From assembly GCA_020851325.1 (NCBI GenBank), contig JADZCY010000137.1, forward strand, positions 1-36,719: a DNA stretch of 36,719 nt. The letters are read 5' to 3'. A model generated the notes under the pieces. The model was not told where the DNA came from. It was given only the letters and a program-made list of their open reading frames with translations, and did not search any database. Position 1 is the first letter of the stretch, and the number at the start of each line of letters is the position of its first letter. A program made the position numbers and the translations under genes. Below, piece by piece: positions 25,655 to 33,366 of the stretch. The stretch comes from Acidobacteriota bacterium (GTDB lineage: Bacteria > Acidobacteriota > Vicinamibacteria > Vicinamibacterales > UBA2999).

Positions 25655-27595
25655 TCAGGGGACGCTGCGAGTCTCCCGAAGCCTACGCGAAAAGCCGCGC
25701 GCCAGGCCAGCGCGGGCGCGCAGTTGCGGCGAAGGACTCACGGCGACGGCATCGGAGAGGTGCGCGAGTGCCAGACGGGCCGCCGCATCCCAGTTCCACG
25801 TGCCGGCATCAGCGGCCGTGCCCAGCGCCACCGCCGGCACCTCGTCGCCGCGGCGGAGCGCCGTCATCACGTCGACGAGTTCGCGTTCGGTGCGGAACGT
25901 GTGCAGCCGCCCGGGACCGCGATAGCGCGCGGCAAGTTCATCCACGAGCGCCGACGCGCGCGCCACCACCGTGCGGCCGCAGGCCAGGCCGTGCACGATC
26001 GGCAGGCCGAAGCCTTCGTAGAACGACGGAAAGACGATGATGTCGGCGCGGGAGAAGCACGCTTCGACCACCGCCTGATCGACGCTGCCGCTGTCGAACC
26101 GCGTCACCAGCGGCGTGCGCACCTGATCACGATCGCCGAACACCACGAGCGGTTGTGTCGGGAACGCGCGCGTGAGCAGATCGACGGTCGGTGCAATGTG
26201 TTTGTGGTCGTAGCGATTGCCGATCAGCAGCCAGTACGGCGGCGCCGGGCCCTCGCTTGATGTGACGCCGGTGTAGTCATCCCGCATCAGCGACAGAGAG
26301 CAGACATCGACGGCAACACCCGCCTGCCAGCCGAAGCGGCGCTCGAACCTGTCGCGCGAGAACGCCGAGATGAACATCAGCACGTCGGCTTCGACGCCAA
26401 GGCGCGCCCACACACCGTCGATTTCGTCAGGCGCCGTGTAGACGATGTCCCAGGCGATGGTGTCGAGCATCCAGTAGGCGGTGACCGCCGCGTGGGCGCC
26501 CAGCGAATCCACCTCGTCGTGCGACCACGGCTGCGACAGCCGCAGGCCGGCGGCATACGCCGGGAACGGCGTGCCGGCATGGTGCAGCGTCCAGCGTGGA
26601 TAGCGGACCGACAGTTGCCACCACGCATCGACGTCGGCGTGCACCCACAAGCCGACGTGGCCGTCAGGCCGCGCCCGGTAGAGCGCGTCGGCCATGCCCA
26701 GGATCGCGGACGACGTGCCGTTGAACACGGCGGCGAGATTGCGCGCGTCGAGCAGCAGCGATGACGGCCGTTCCCACGCCGCGCTCATCACCGCCTCGAC
26801 GCCGAACGGCTGACGTCCCGCGCGCGCGGTCAGCATGCGAGCGGTTTCCGGAAAGCGCTCCACGATGCGCGCGTGATCCGCCTCTGGCACCATCGGTCCC
26901 CACGCCTCGGCCTCGATCGCGATGCGGTTGCACAGCACGGTGCGGAAGCCGGCGCGCCGCGCTCGCGTCAGCAGGTCTTCGCACGCACCCCAGACGTCGT
27001 GCCAGCCGTCGACGACCACCGGCAGGTTGGCCGGGATGTCGGCGCGGAGCAGCAGCAGCGGCGCCAGCGTTTCGGTGAGGAACTGGAAGTCCGGCGCGTA
27101 GGCGAGCGCACGCACCGGTACGAGCGTGCCCGTGGTGTCGTCGCCCTGCGCCGGTGCGAACACATGCGCCGCCGGACCGCCGCGCGGCGACACGCGCGGC
27201 ACCGCGCAGCCGAGCAGCGGGTCGTGCGTCAACGCATCGGCCAGCGCCTCGACGGCCTCGAGCGTCGGCCACGCGCCAGGGCCCACCAGCAGCAGCGGCG
27301 CGTCATGCTGCGCCGCGAGATCCGCCGCCCAGGCCAGCGCCTGCACGCCGCTCGCCTCTGCTGCCGCGTTCCACCCCTCGGGCCACGAAGGGGCTGGAGG
27401 GCTGGCGGGCTGGCGGGGTGGGGATGCGCCATCTGCGCGGCTGCGGCCCGTCGCCTCCGCGGCGATCATCACAACAGCCTGCGTCACGACCAGGCCAAGC
27501 GCATCGGCGGCCGACAGACGAGCGATGCGTGTGTCGAGATCGTGCGGCGCGATGTCGCGCGCATCGATGAGCGCGATCAGGGAGCGTTCCGTCAT
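25655..27595 (-). CDS. Glycosyltransferase with C-terminal GT4-type domain and unusual N-terminal half
   Basis: A 646-aa protein. Residues about 445-600 form a GT-B nucleotide-sugar domain of the group 1/GT4 type: YWLLIGNRYDHKH, VVFGDRDQV and the signature PSFYEGFGLPIVHGLACG near 523. The first 270 residues resemble a glycosyltransferase-like alpha/beta domain (DAPLLLVGPGAWPTLEAV, VVVDGWHDVWGACEDLL) without a clear metal site. Residues about 275-445 (DARNLAAVFNGTSSAI onwards) belong to the GT-B N-lobe. An 8-bp repeat at 27392-27423 gives PPRQPASPPAP (about residues 57-68). The start ATG 27595 overlaps the stop of the giant gene by 4 nt. Confidence 0.8.
   Translation of the reverse strand: MTERSLIALIDARDIAPHDLDTRIARLSAADALGLVVTQAVVMIAAEATGRSRADGASPPRQPASPPAPSWPEGWNAAAEASGVQALAWAADLAAQHDAPLLLVGPGAWPTLEAVEALADALTHDPLLGCAVPRVSPRGGPAAHVFAPAQGDDTTGTLVPVRALAYAPDFQFLTETLAPLLLLRADIPANLPVVVDGWHDVWGACEDLLTRARRAGFRTVLCNRIAIEAEAWGPMVPEADHARIVERFPETARMLTARAGRQPFGVEAVMSAAWERPSSLLLDARNLAAVFNGTSSAILGMADALYRARPDGHVGLWVHADVDAWWQLSVRYPRWTLHHAGTPFPAYAAGLRLSQPWSHDEVDSLGAHAAVTAYWMLDTIAWDIVYTAPDEIDGVWARLGVEADVLMFISAFSRDRFERRFGWQAGVAVDVCSLSLMRDDYTGVTSSEGPAPPYWLLIGNRYDHKHIAPTVDLLTRAFPTQPLVVFGDRDQVRTPLVTRFDSGSVDQAVVEACFSRADIIVFPSFYEGFGLPIVHGLACGRTVVARASALVDELAARYRGPGRLHTFRTERELVDVMTALRRGDEVPAVALGTAADAGTWNWDAAARLALAHLSDAVAVSPSPQLRARAGLARGFSRRLRETRSVP
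27392..27423 (-). repeat. 8-bp tandem repeat (CAGCCCGC on the coding strand), four units, in coding sequence
   Basis: Forward units ggctggag, ggctggcg, ggctggcg and a degenerate gggtgggg read as CAGCCCGC-type on the minus, coding strand. Same family and orientation to the gene as 22043-22066 and 34589-34668. Confidence 0.88.
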
Positions 27596-30500
27596 CGCGG
27601 CGTGGCGAAGAACTGCCGCAGCCGCGCGTCGAGCACGCCGTAGGCTTCATTGGCGGAGAGCGCGTCGGCCACGCGCGCGCGCGCATCGGCGGTGAACGGC
27701 GTCGCGTCGCGCCTGATCGCGGTGATCACGGCATCGGCAAAGTCCGACCAGTCGCTGGCCTCGTGCACGAACGCATTCAGCGACGCGTCGATACCGTCGC
27801 GGTTGTGCGGCCAGCCAATCACCGGCCGCAGGTGCGCCAGCGCTTCGACAGTCTTGATCTTGAGCCCGGTGCCAGCGACCGCGGGGTTGATTACGGCGCG
27901 GGCTCGGGCGTACTCGGGCGCGAGATCGGCGACGTGCCCCAGACGATGCACGCCAGGTACGCCGGGCGGGACGGCCGCGCTGACGCGTCCGGCCACCCGT
28001 AGTTCGGCCGTTGGGATCGCGGCCCGCACGCGCGGCCACGCGAACTTGAGGAAGTCGCGCACGCCGGCGACGTTGAGCCGGTTACCCGAACCCGGCAGGA
28101 ACACCACCGGCGCCGCCGGCCACCCATCGTCCGCGCGCACGTCGGCGTCGACGCCGGCGACGATGACGTCGCGATCCGGCGCCAGCCGCTGCAGCGCCTC
28201 GCCATCAGCCGGATGAATCGCCACGACGAGATCGGCGCGCTTCAGCAGCCGCGCTTCCTCGACGGCCGGCGTTTCGGCGTCGCCAATGCCGTAGGCGATG
28301 ACGTTCGATCCCTTCTGCGAGAAGACGTCGATGGTGTCGACGATCTTGAGCACGCGCTCCGGCAGAGCGGGGAAGACGCGCGTCATGAAGATGTACTCGA
28401 CCAGCAGCGCACACGACCCCAGCGCCTCCGCCATCATCGTCGTCACCGTCGCGGCGGTGTCGTGACAGTAGGCGAGGTCGGGCCCCGGTTCACTCCGCCG
28501 CGGCGCCGGCGACTGGCCGGCCAGGCCGCGAAGCACGTCCGGCACATCGTGCAGGCGATACTCCACGAGCCCGCTGCGATCGCACAGCACGACGTTGCCA
28601 TAGCGCCGCACGAGCTCGTCGAACACGCCGGGCGCCGGCTCTTCGCCCGGCAGCGGCGCCAGGATGAAGACGATGCGGTACTGCGTGCGCAGGTGATCGA
28701 GCAACCGCGCCAGTCGATACTCGTTGCCCGCGCCGACCGGGTACGGCGAGACGTGGCTCAGGCACACCAGCGTCGGCGCCGTTGCCGCTGCGCCGATCAC
28801 ACGGATAGGCGGTGCTGGCGCCGGCGACGCCTCGGCCGATGGACGCGGCAGACGGCCCTCGGCGCGGCCGTGACGCATGTAGTGCGCGAGCGGATTGAAC
28901 CCGGCGCGTGCGACGTCGCGATAGGTGTCGAGATAGCAGGTGACCGAGAAGTCCGGCGACGGATCGCGGCCCTCGCGCCAGCCGTGCAGCGCGAAGTGCT
29001 CAAGCGGATTGCCGACGACGTCGACGTAGCGTTCGAGGTACCAGCGCGGATCGAACCAGGCGTTCGGCCGCAGTCCCTCGCGCCAGCCGATGGTCAGGAA
29101 GTGCGCCAGCGGCGTGATGCGTGCCTCGCGCAGGTGCGGCATCTGCGCGAGATAACCGGCCGTGTCGAACAGCGGATGCGGATCGTGCCACGTGCCCGGC
29201 TTCGCGGTGACGTAGTGCTCGAGCGCGCGGCCGCGGCTGGCCTCGCCGGCCTGCCCGATGTAGAACGCCGGATTGAAGAGCGGGTGCGGCAGCCGATCCT
29301 CCGAGGCGCCGCGCCGGGCGTAGTGATCGAGCGGCGGCATCGTGCCGGCATCGGCATAGGTCTGCCGATAGAAGCGCGCGGAAAACAGCGGATGCGGATC
29401 GGCGTTCGGACACGCGCTTCCCAGGTAGTGCGCGAGCGGGTTCACGCCCTCCGGGAGGTGCGGCACCTGCGCGCGGTAGTGGGCGACGTCGAACAACGGA
29501 TGCGGCGATGCCGTGCCCAGATCCGCCGTGAAGACGAAATGGCTCAGCGGCGTCAGCGCCTGCCTCGTTGCGTCCTCCGGCCACTGCGAGAGATAGAAAC
29601 GCGGATCGAACAGCGGATGCGGCGCCCGCAGATCCCAGCCGCCCTGGCGGATGTAGTGACGGAGCGGCGCTTCGCCTGGCCCGACATCGGCATGCACGGC
29701 GCGATACCACACCGGGTCGAACAACGGATGCGAAGAGAAACCGGCCATGTCGCCGCGCGTCAGGAAGTGCGTGGTCAGCGGCGTGTCGGGCGGCGCCTGG
29801 CTGGCCGCCTGATAGTGCGCGCGATCGAACAGTCCGCTCAGGGTCAGCTGCGCCACGCGCAACCGGAACTCGCGGCGGCGCAGACGCACGAGGCCGCGGA
29901 CGAAATGCAGCGGATGCAACCGCGCCCAGGCGAGCGGGACGTCGGATTCGATCAGTCGCTGCCGCGCCCGCTCACCCATCCAGCGTGGCTGCACGTGCGG
30001 CAGCAGTCGCGTCGCGGCGCGCGTCGCCGTGTCGCGACGTTCGCGATCGACAACCGCGCGCTCGTCGTCGAGCAGCGCGTGCTGGCGGCGGAGGTCGGCG
30101 TCGTGCTGCTGCAGCAGCGTGGTCCGTTCCTGATCGCGATCGCGAAGCTGGGCGTCGGCACGCGTCAGCCGGGCGAGCAGCGCGTCCTGCTCCCGTTGCA
30201 GCACCTCGCGACTCGCCATCAGCGCGTTGTGCGCGCTGGTCTGGTGGTCGCGCTCGTCGATCGCCTGCTGCAGCGCCACCTGCGCCGCGGCGAGGTGACG
30301 CATGTAGTCCGCTTCAACCGCAGCGCGGCTCTCGAGCAGCGCCTGCTCGTGTTCCGCTTCACGCGTGGCGCGAGCGGACTCCGCCTGCGCAAGCGCGGAT
30401 TCCGCCTGCGACACCTGCTGCCGCAGCGCGTCGCGTTCGGCGATCGCTTCCACCTGCGCCTGCTCGATACGCGCACGCGCGGCGACGACGTCGTCGAGTT

Positions 30501-32370
30501 GCGCGCGGATCTGTTCCGCCGTCCGGGCGCCGTCTTCGACACGCGCCAGCGCGTCGTCACGCTCGGCGTGCAGGCGATGGAGGTTGGCTTCGTGCTCCGA
30601 CCGCACGCGCGCAAGTGCCGCTTCGCCGTCGTGCACCGCGCGTTCAGCGGCTTCGGCGCGTGTCCGCAGTCCGAGGAGATCGGTGACCGACGGCCGCGGT
30701 TCGAGTCGCAACCGCTCGAGGCCATCGACGATGGACTCCGGCGCCATGCCGGTGGTGTCCTGCTGCAGGTCTGCTTCGAGCGTGAGATACCGGCGGACGT
30801 CGTCCGCGGGAATCGCGACGCCGAGCCCGGCGGCCACCTCCGCGGCGAGATCCGCCAGCCGCATCGGCACGCCATCCGCAGGTGTGGCCACCGAGCGGAA
30901 GCGCGAGAGACTCCAGTACACGCCGCGGAAGACGACGAAGCCGTACTCGACCTTCCATGTCGGCGCCCATTCGAGATCGAAAAACGTGAACGCGTCGTCC
31001 TGCCGCAGCAGGTTGAAGGGTGTCGCGTCGACCAGCGTGGACGGTACGTGCGCGGCAGCAGCCGGATGCCGCAGGCCGGCGGCGCGCTGCAGCGCATCGC
31101 GCCAGGGCCGCGCCCAGGCGACGACATCGGCGGTGGTCCAGCCCGGACGGTTCAGCACCGGCGCCAGTTGCTGCGTCCACAGCTCGCCGTGCTGGAACGG
31201 CGTCGTGAGTTCGTGATGCGCGGTGCCGTCGGTCGTTGTCGGCAACGGCGCCTGTCGCACGAGAGGCTCGCGTTCGACAGCGACGCCCTCGGGCGTGGCG
31301 CGGAAGCGCGTTTCGCGCGCCCAGCCGGCGCGGCGCGTGCCCGAGTAGTGCCACGCCAGCACGTGACGATCGACCACCTTGCGCGGCGCCCGGCTCGCCA
31401 CCAGCAGGAACGAGTTCGACAGCCCGCGCAGCACGCCGTTGCGCGCGGCCAGCGTCAGCGCCTGTTCGAGCGAGAAGAGCGGCAGCGGCGGTGCCTGCTC
31501 GTCGGCGACCGGCGTGGACGACACCAGCGCCGCGAGATCCTCGGCCCAGGCGCGATGATCGAGTCCCGCTGGCGACACGATGACGCGCGGCAGCTTGTAG
31601 TCGGGGAATGGCGCGAACACCGCGTGATGTGGCAGCCCGGCATCGGCGACGAGCGCGGCCAGTTCGCCAAGGCCAAACGTGCGCGGATCGTTTGCCGCAT
31701 AGCCGTCGTTGACGCCGGTCATCACCGAACCAAGGTGATCCTCGGGCCAGCCGGCGAGGTACTTCAATCCCAACTGGTTCTCGATCGCGACGATCAACAC
31801 GCCGGTGTCGTCGAGATGCGCGGCCGCCTGCGCGATCAGCTCGCGCGCGGCGTCAGGCCCTTGTCCGAACCGGCTGGCCCATTCGACGACGCCGACGAGC
31901 GTGACGGCGGAGAAGCGGGTGCCGAGACCGAAGCGTTCGAGGCGGTCGTGATAGACGGCGACGTTGGCGAGATCGCGGCAGCGCGCGGCGGTGATGCTGG
32001 CGCGGCGACTACTGCCTTCGAGCGCGACGACGCGCCCGCCGAGCTCGCCGAGATAGCGCGTCAGCGCGCCGCACCCGGCCCCGATCTCGAGCGTCGTCCC
32101 GCGCAGCAGCGGCGCCAGCGGCCGCAGCAGATGCGCACGTGCCGCCGACAGGTGATATCGCGTCGGCCAGTCGGAGATGGCGGCGGCCAGCTCGGGAGAA
32201 TGCAGCGAGACGTCGGCGGCTTCGCGCACGATCGCCAGCAGCGTGTCTTCGGTGGCGTCGCCCTCGGAATACGCGAAGGCGTCGTCCGCGCCGGCACGCA
32301 CGAAGAGACGCGACTCACCGTGCCACTGGTAAGCGGTCGACGGCGTCTCTCTGGTGAAGCGGATAGCCAC
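27592..32370 (-). CDS. 1592-residue methyltransferase / kinase-like / coiled-coil / HPLFD-repeat / glycosyltransferase protein
   Basis: Domains in order: a class I SAM methyltransferase (LEIGAGCGALTRYLGE near residues 92-107, to about 290); a kinase-like region with LVDATPFNLL (D near 447) and, some 16 residues on, FDLEW, which match the catalytic-loop D...N and the later metal-binding D of protein-kinase-fold enzymes; a long coiled coil rich in Ala/Glu/Arg/Gln (about 560-785); nine copies of a 36-38-residue repeat (about 840-1172) with consensus HPLFDPxxY...NPLxHYxxxGxxEGRxP; and a GT-B glycosyltransferase domain (from about 1198, LSHVSPYPVGAGNEYRLARLL, to VAGTGLKIKTVEALAHLRPVIG). Start is GTG 32370. 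The first three parts are ordered as in WbdD, the O-antigen chain terminator. It is first in the minus-strand operon. Activities are inferred. Confidence 0.78.
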   Translation of the reverse strand: MAIRFTRETPSTAYQWHGESRLFVRAGADDAFAYSEGDATEDTLLAIVREAADVSLHSPELAAAISDWPTRYHLSAARAHLLRPLAPLLRGTTLEIGAGCGALTRYLGELGGRVVALEGSSRRASITAARCRDLANVAVYHDRLERFGLGTRFSAVTLVGVVEWASRFGQGPDAARELIAQAAAHLDDTGVLIVAIENQLGLKYLAGWPEDHLGSVMTGVNDGYAANDPRTFGLGELAALVADAGLPHHAVFAPFPDYKLPRVIVSPAGLDHRAWAEDLAALVSSTPVADEQAPPLPLFSLEQALTLAARNGVLRGLSNSFLLVASRAPRKVVDRHVLAWHYSGTRRAGWARETRFRATPEGVAVEREPLVRQAPLPTTTDGTAHHELTTPFQHGELWTQQLAPVLNRPGWTTADVVAWARPWRDALQRAAGLRHPAAAAHVPSTLVDATPFNLLRQDDAFTFFDLEWAPTWKVEYGFVVFRGVYWSLSRFRSVATPADGVPMRLADLAAEVAAGLGVAIPADDVRRYLTLEADLQQDTTGMAPESIVDGLERLRLEPRPSVTDLLGLRTRAEAAERAVHDGEAALARVRSEHEANLHRLHAERDDALARVEDGARTAEQIRAQLDDVVAARARIEQAQVEAIAERDALRQQVSQAESALAQAESARATREAEHEQALLESRAAVEADYMRHLAAAQVALQQAIDERDHQTSAHNALMASREVLQREQDALLARLTRADAQLRDRDQERTTLLQQHDADLRRQHALLDDERAVVDRERRDTATRAATRLLPHVQPRWMGERARQRLIESDVPLAWARLHPLHFVRGLVRLRRREFRLRVAQLTLSGLFDRAHYQAASQAPPDTPLTTHFLTRGDMAGFSSHPLFDPVWYRAVHADVGPGEAPLRHYIRQGGWDLRAPHPLFDPRFYLSQWPEDATRQALTPLSHFVFTADLGTASPHPLFDVAHYRAQVPHLPEGVNPLAHYLGSACPNADPHPLFSARFYRQTYADAGTMPPLDHYARRGASEDRLPHPLFNPAFYIGQAGEASRGRALEHYVTAKPGTWHDPHPLFDTAGYLAQMPHLREARITPLAHFLTIGWREGLRPNAWFDPRWYLERYVDVVGNPLEHFALHGWREGRDPSPDFSVTCYLDTYRDVARAGFNPLAHYMRHGRAEGRLPRPSAEASPAPAPPIRVIGAAATAPTLVCLSHVSPYPVGAGNEYRLARLLDHLRTQYRIVFILAPLPGEEPAPGVFDELVRRYGNVVLCDRSGLVEYRLHDVPDVLRGLAGQSPAPRRSEPGPDLAYCHDTAATVTTMMAEALGSCALLVEYIFMTRVFPALPERVLKIVDTIDVFSQKGSNVIAYGIGDAETPAVEEARLLKRADLVVAIHPADGEALQRLAPDRDVIVAGVDADVRADDGWPAAPVVFLPGSGNRLNVAGVRDFLKFAWPRVRAAIPTAELRVAGRVSAAVPPGVPGVHRLGHVADLAPEYARARAVINPAVAGTGLKIKTVEALAHLRPVIGWPHNRDGIDASLNAFVHEASDWSDFADAVITAIRRDATPFTADARARVADALSANEAYGVLDARLRQFFATPR

Positions 32371-32385
32371 GCTGAGGCGTTAGGA

Positions 32386-32391
32386 TACTAT
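32386..32391. promoter_or_regulatory. Shared -10-like element in the 39-nt divergent gap
   Basis: GATACTATC is symmetrical about its centre, so it reads TACTAT on plus (toward the epimerase, ATG 32410) and TAGTAT on minus (toward the giant gene, GTG 32370). TTGCAA, itself a palindrome, lies at 32394-32399. No strong -35 is visible on either strand. Confidence 0.4.
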
Positions 32392-32409
32392 CTTTGCAAC
32401 GCGCTCCCA

Positions 32410-33366
32410 ATGCATGCATTCGTGACCGGCGGCGCCGGCTTCATCGGTAGTTCTCTGGTCGATCGCCTGCTGGCCGACGGCCACTCCGTGGTGGCGTTCG
32501 ACAACTTTTCTACCGGGCAGCGCGCCTTCCTCGACGGTGCGTCCGCCCACGCCAGCTTCACCCTCGTCGAAGGCGATACGCTCGACCTGCCGGCGCTCAC
32601 CGCGGCCATGGCCGGCTGTGATGTCGTCTTCCACCTCGCCGCCAACGCCGACGTGCGCTTCGGCACCGAGCATCCGCGCCGCGATCTCGAACAGAACACC
32701 ATCGCGACGTTCAACGTGCTCGAGGCCATGCGCGCCACCGGCATTCGCCGCATCGCGTTCTCGTCCACCGGCTCGGTGTACGGCGAAGCGCACGTGTTCC
32801 CGACGCCGGAGGACGCACCATTTCCCGTGCAGACATCGCTGTATGGGGCGTCGAAGCTCGCCGGCGAAGGGTTGATTGCGGCATACGCCAGCGGTTTCGG
32901 CTTCGAAGGCTGCGTCTTCCGCTTCGTGTCCATCCTCGGCGAGCGCTACACGCACGGGCACGTGTTCGACTTCTACAAGAGCCTGCGCGCCGATCCGACG
33001 CGGCTGCGCGTGCTCGGCAACGGCAAGCAGCGGAAGTCGTACCTCTACATCGGTGACTGCCTCGACGCGATGCTGCTGGCGATGCGCCGCACGCGGAACG
33101 CCGTCGAGATCTACAACCTTGGCACCGACGAGTACTGCGAGGTGAACGACTCCATCGGCTGGATCTGCGGCCGGCTCGGCATCGATCCCGTGCGCGAGTA
33201 CACCGGCGGCGAGCGCGGGTGGATCGGCGACAACCCGTTCATCTTTCTCGACACCGCGAAGATCCGCGGGCTCGGCTGGCGTCCGAAGCTGACGATCGAA
33301 CAGGGCATCGTCCGCACGCTGGAATATCTGCAGGCGCATCCCGAGATCCTCGAGGCGCGCGCATGA
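32410..33366 (+). CDS. NAD-dependent nucleotide-sugar epimerase (GalE-like extended SDR)
   Basis: A 318-aa extended SDR predicted to epimerise or modify a UDP-sugar. FVTGGAGFIGSSLVDRLL is the NAD-binding motif, HLAANADVR and SSTGSVYGEA (Ser/Thr) precede the catalytic pair in YGASKLAGE, and VFRFVSILGERY and GKQRKSYLYIGDC match GalE-like sugar epimerases. The start ATG 32410 is 39 nt from the divergent giant gene; the large open frame running back to 28213 is only the antisense of that gene. The stop overlaps the next gene by 4 nt. The substrate is unknown; UDP-glucose or UDP-glucuronate are the family defaults. Confidence 0.87.
   Translation: MHAFVTGGAGFIGSSLVDRLLADGHSVVAFDNFSTGQRAFLDGASAHASFTLVEGDTLDLPALTAAMAGCDVVFHLAANADVRFGTEHPRRDLEQNTIATFNVLEAMRATGIRRIAFSSTGSVYGEAHVFPTPEDAPFPVQTSLYGASKLAGEGLIAAYASGFGFEGCVFRFVSILGERYTHGHVFDFYKSLRADPTRLRVLGNGKQRKSYLYIGDCLDAMLLAMRRTRNAVEIYNLGTDEYCEVNDSIGWICGRLGIDPVREYTGGERGWIGDNPFIFLDTAKIRGLGWRPKLTIEQGIVRTLEYLQAHPEILEARA

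Noticed and set aside
23921-26260. 779-codon plus-strand open frame
   Set aside because: It is antisense to two glycosyltransferase genes and begins in repeat DNA; the composition is low-complexity Arg/His/Glu.
28213-32409. Plus-strand open frame running into the epimerase
   Set aside because: It is the antisense of the giant minus-strand gene, Arg/His-rich and without domains; the epimerase starts at ATG 32410.
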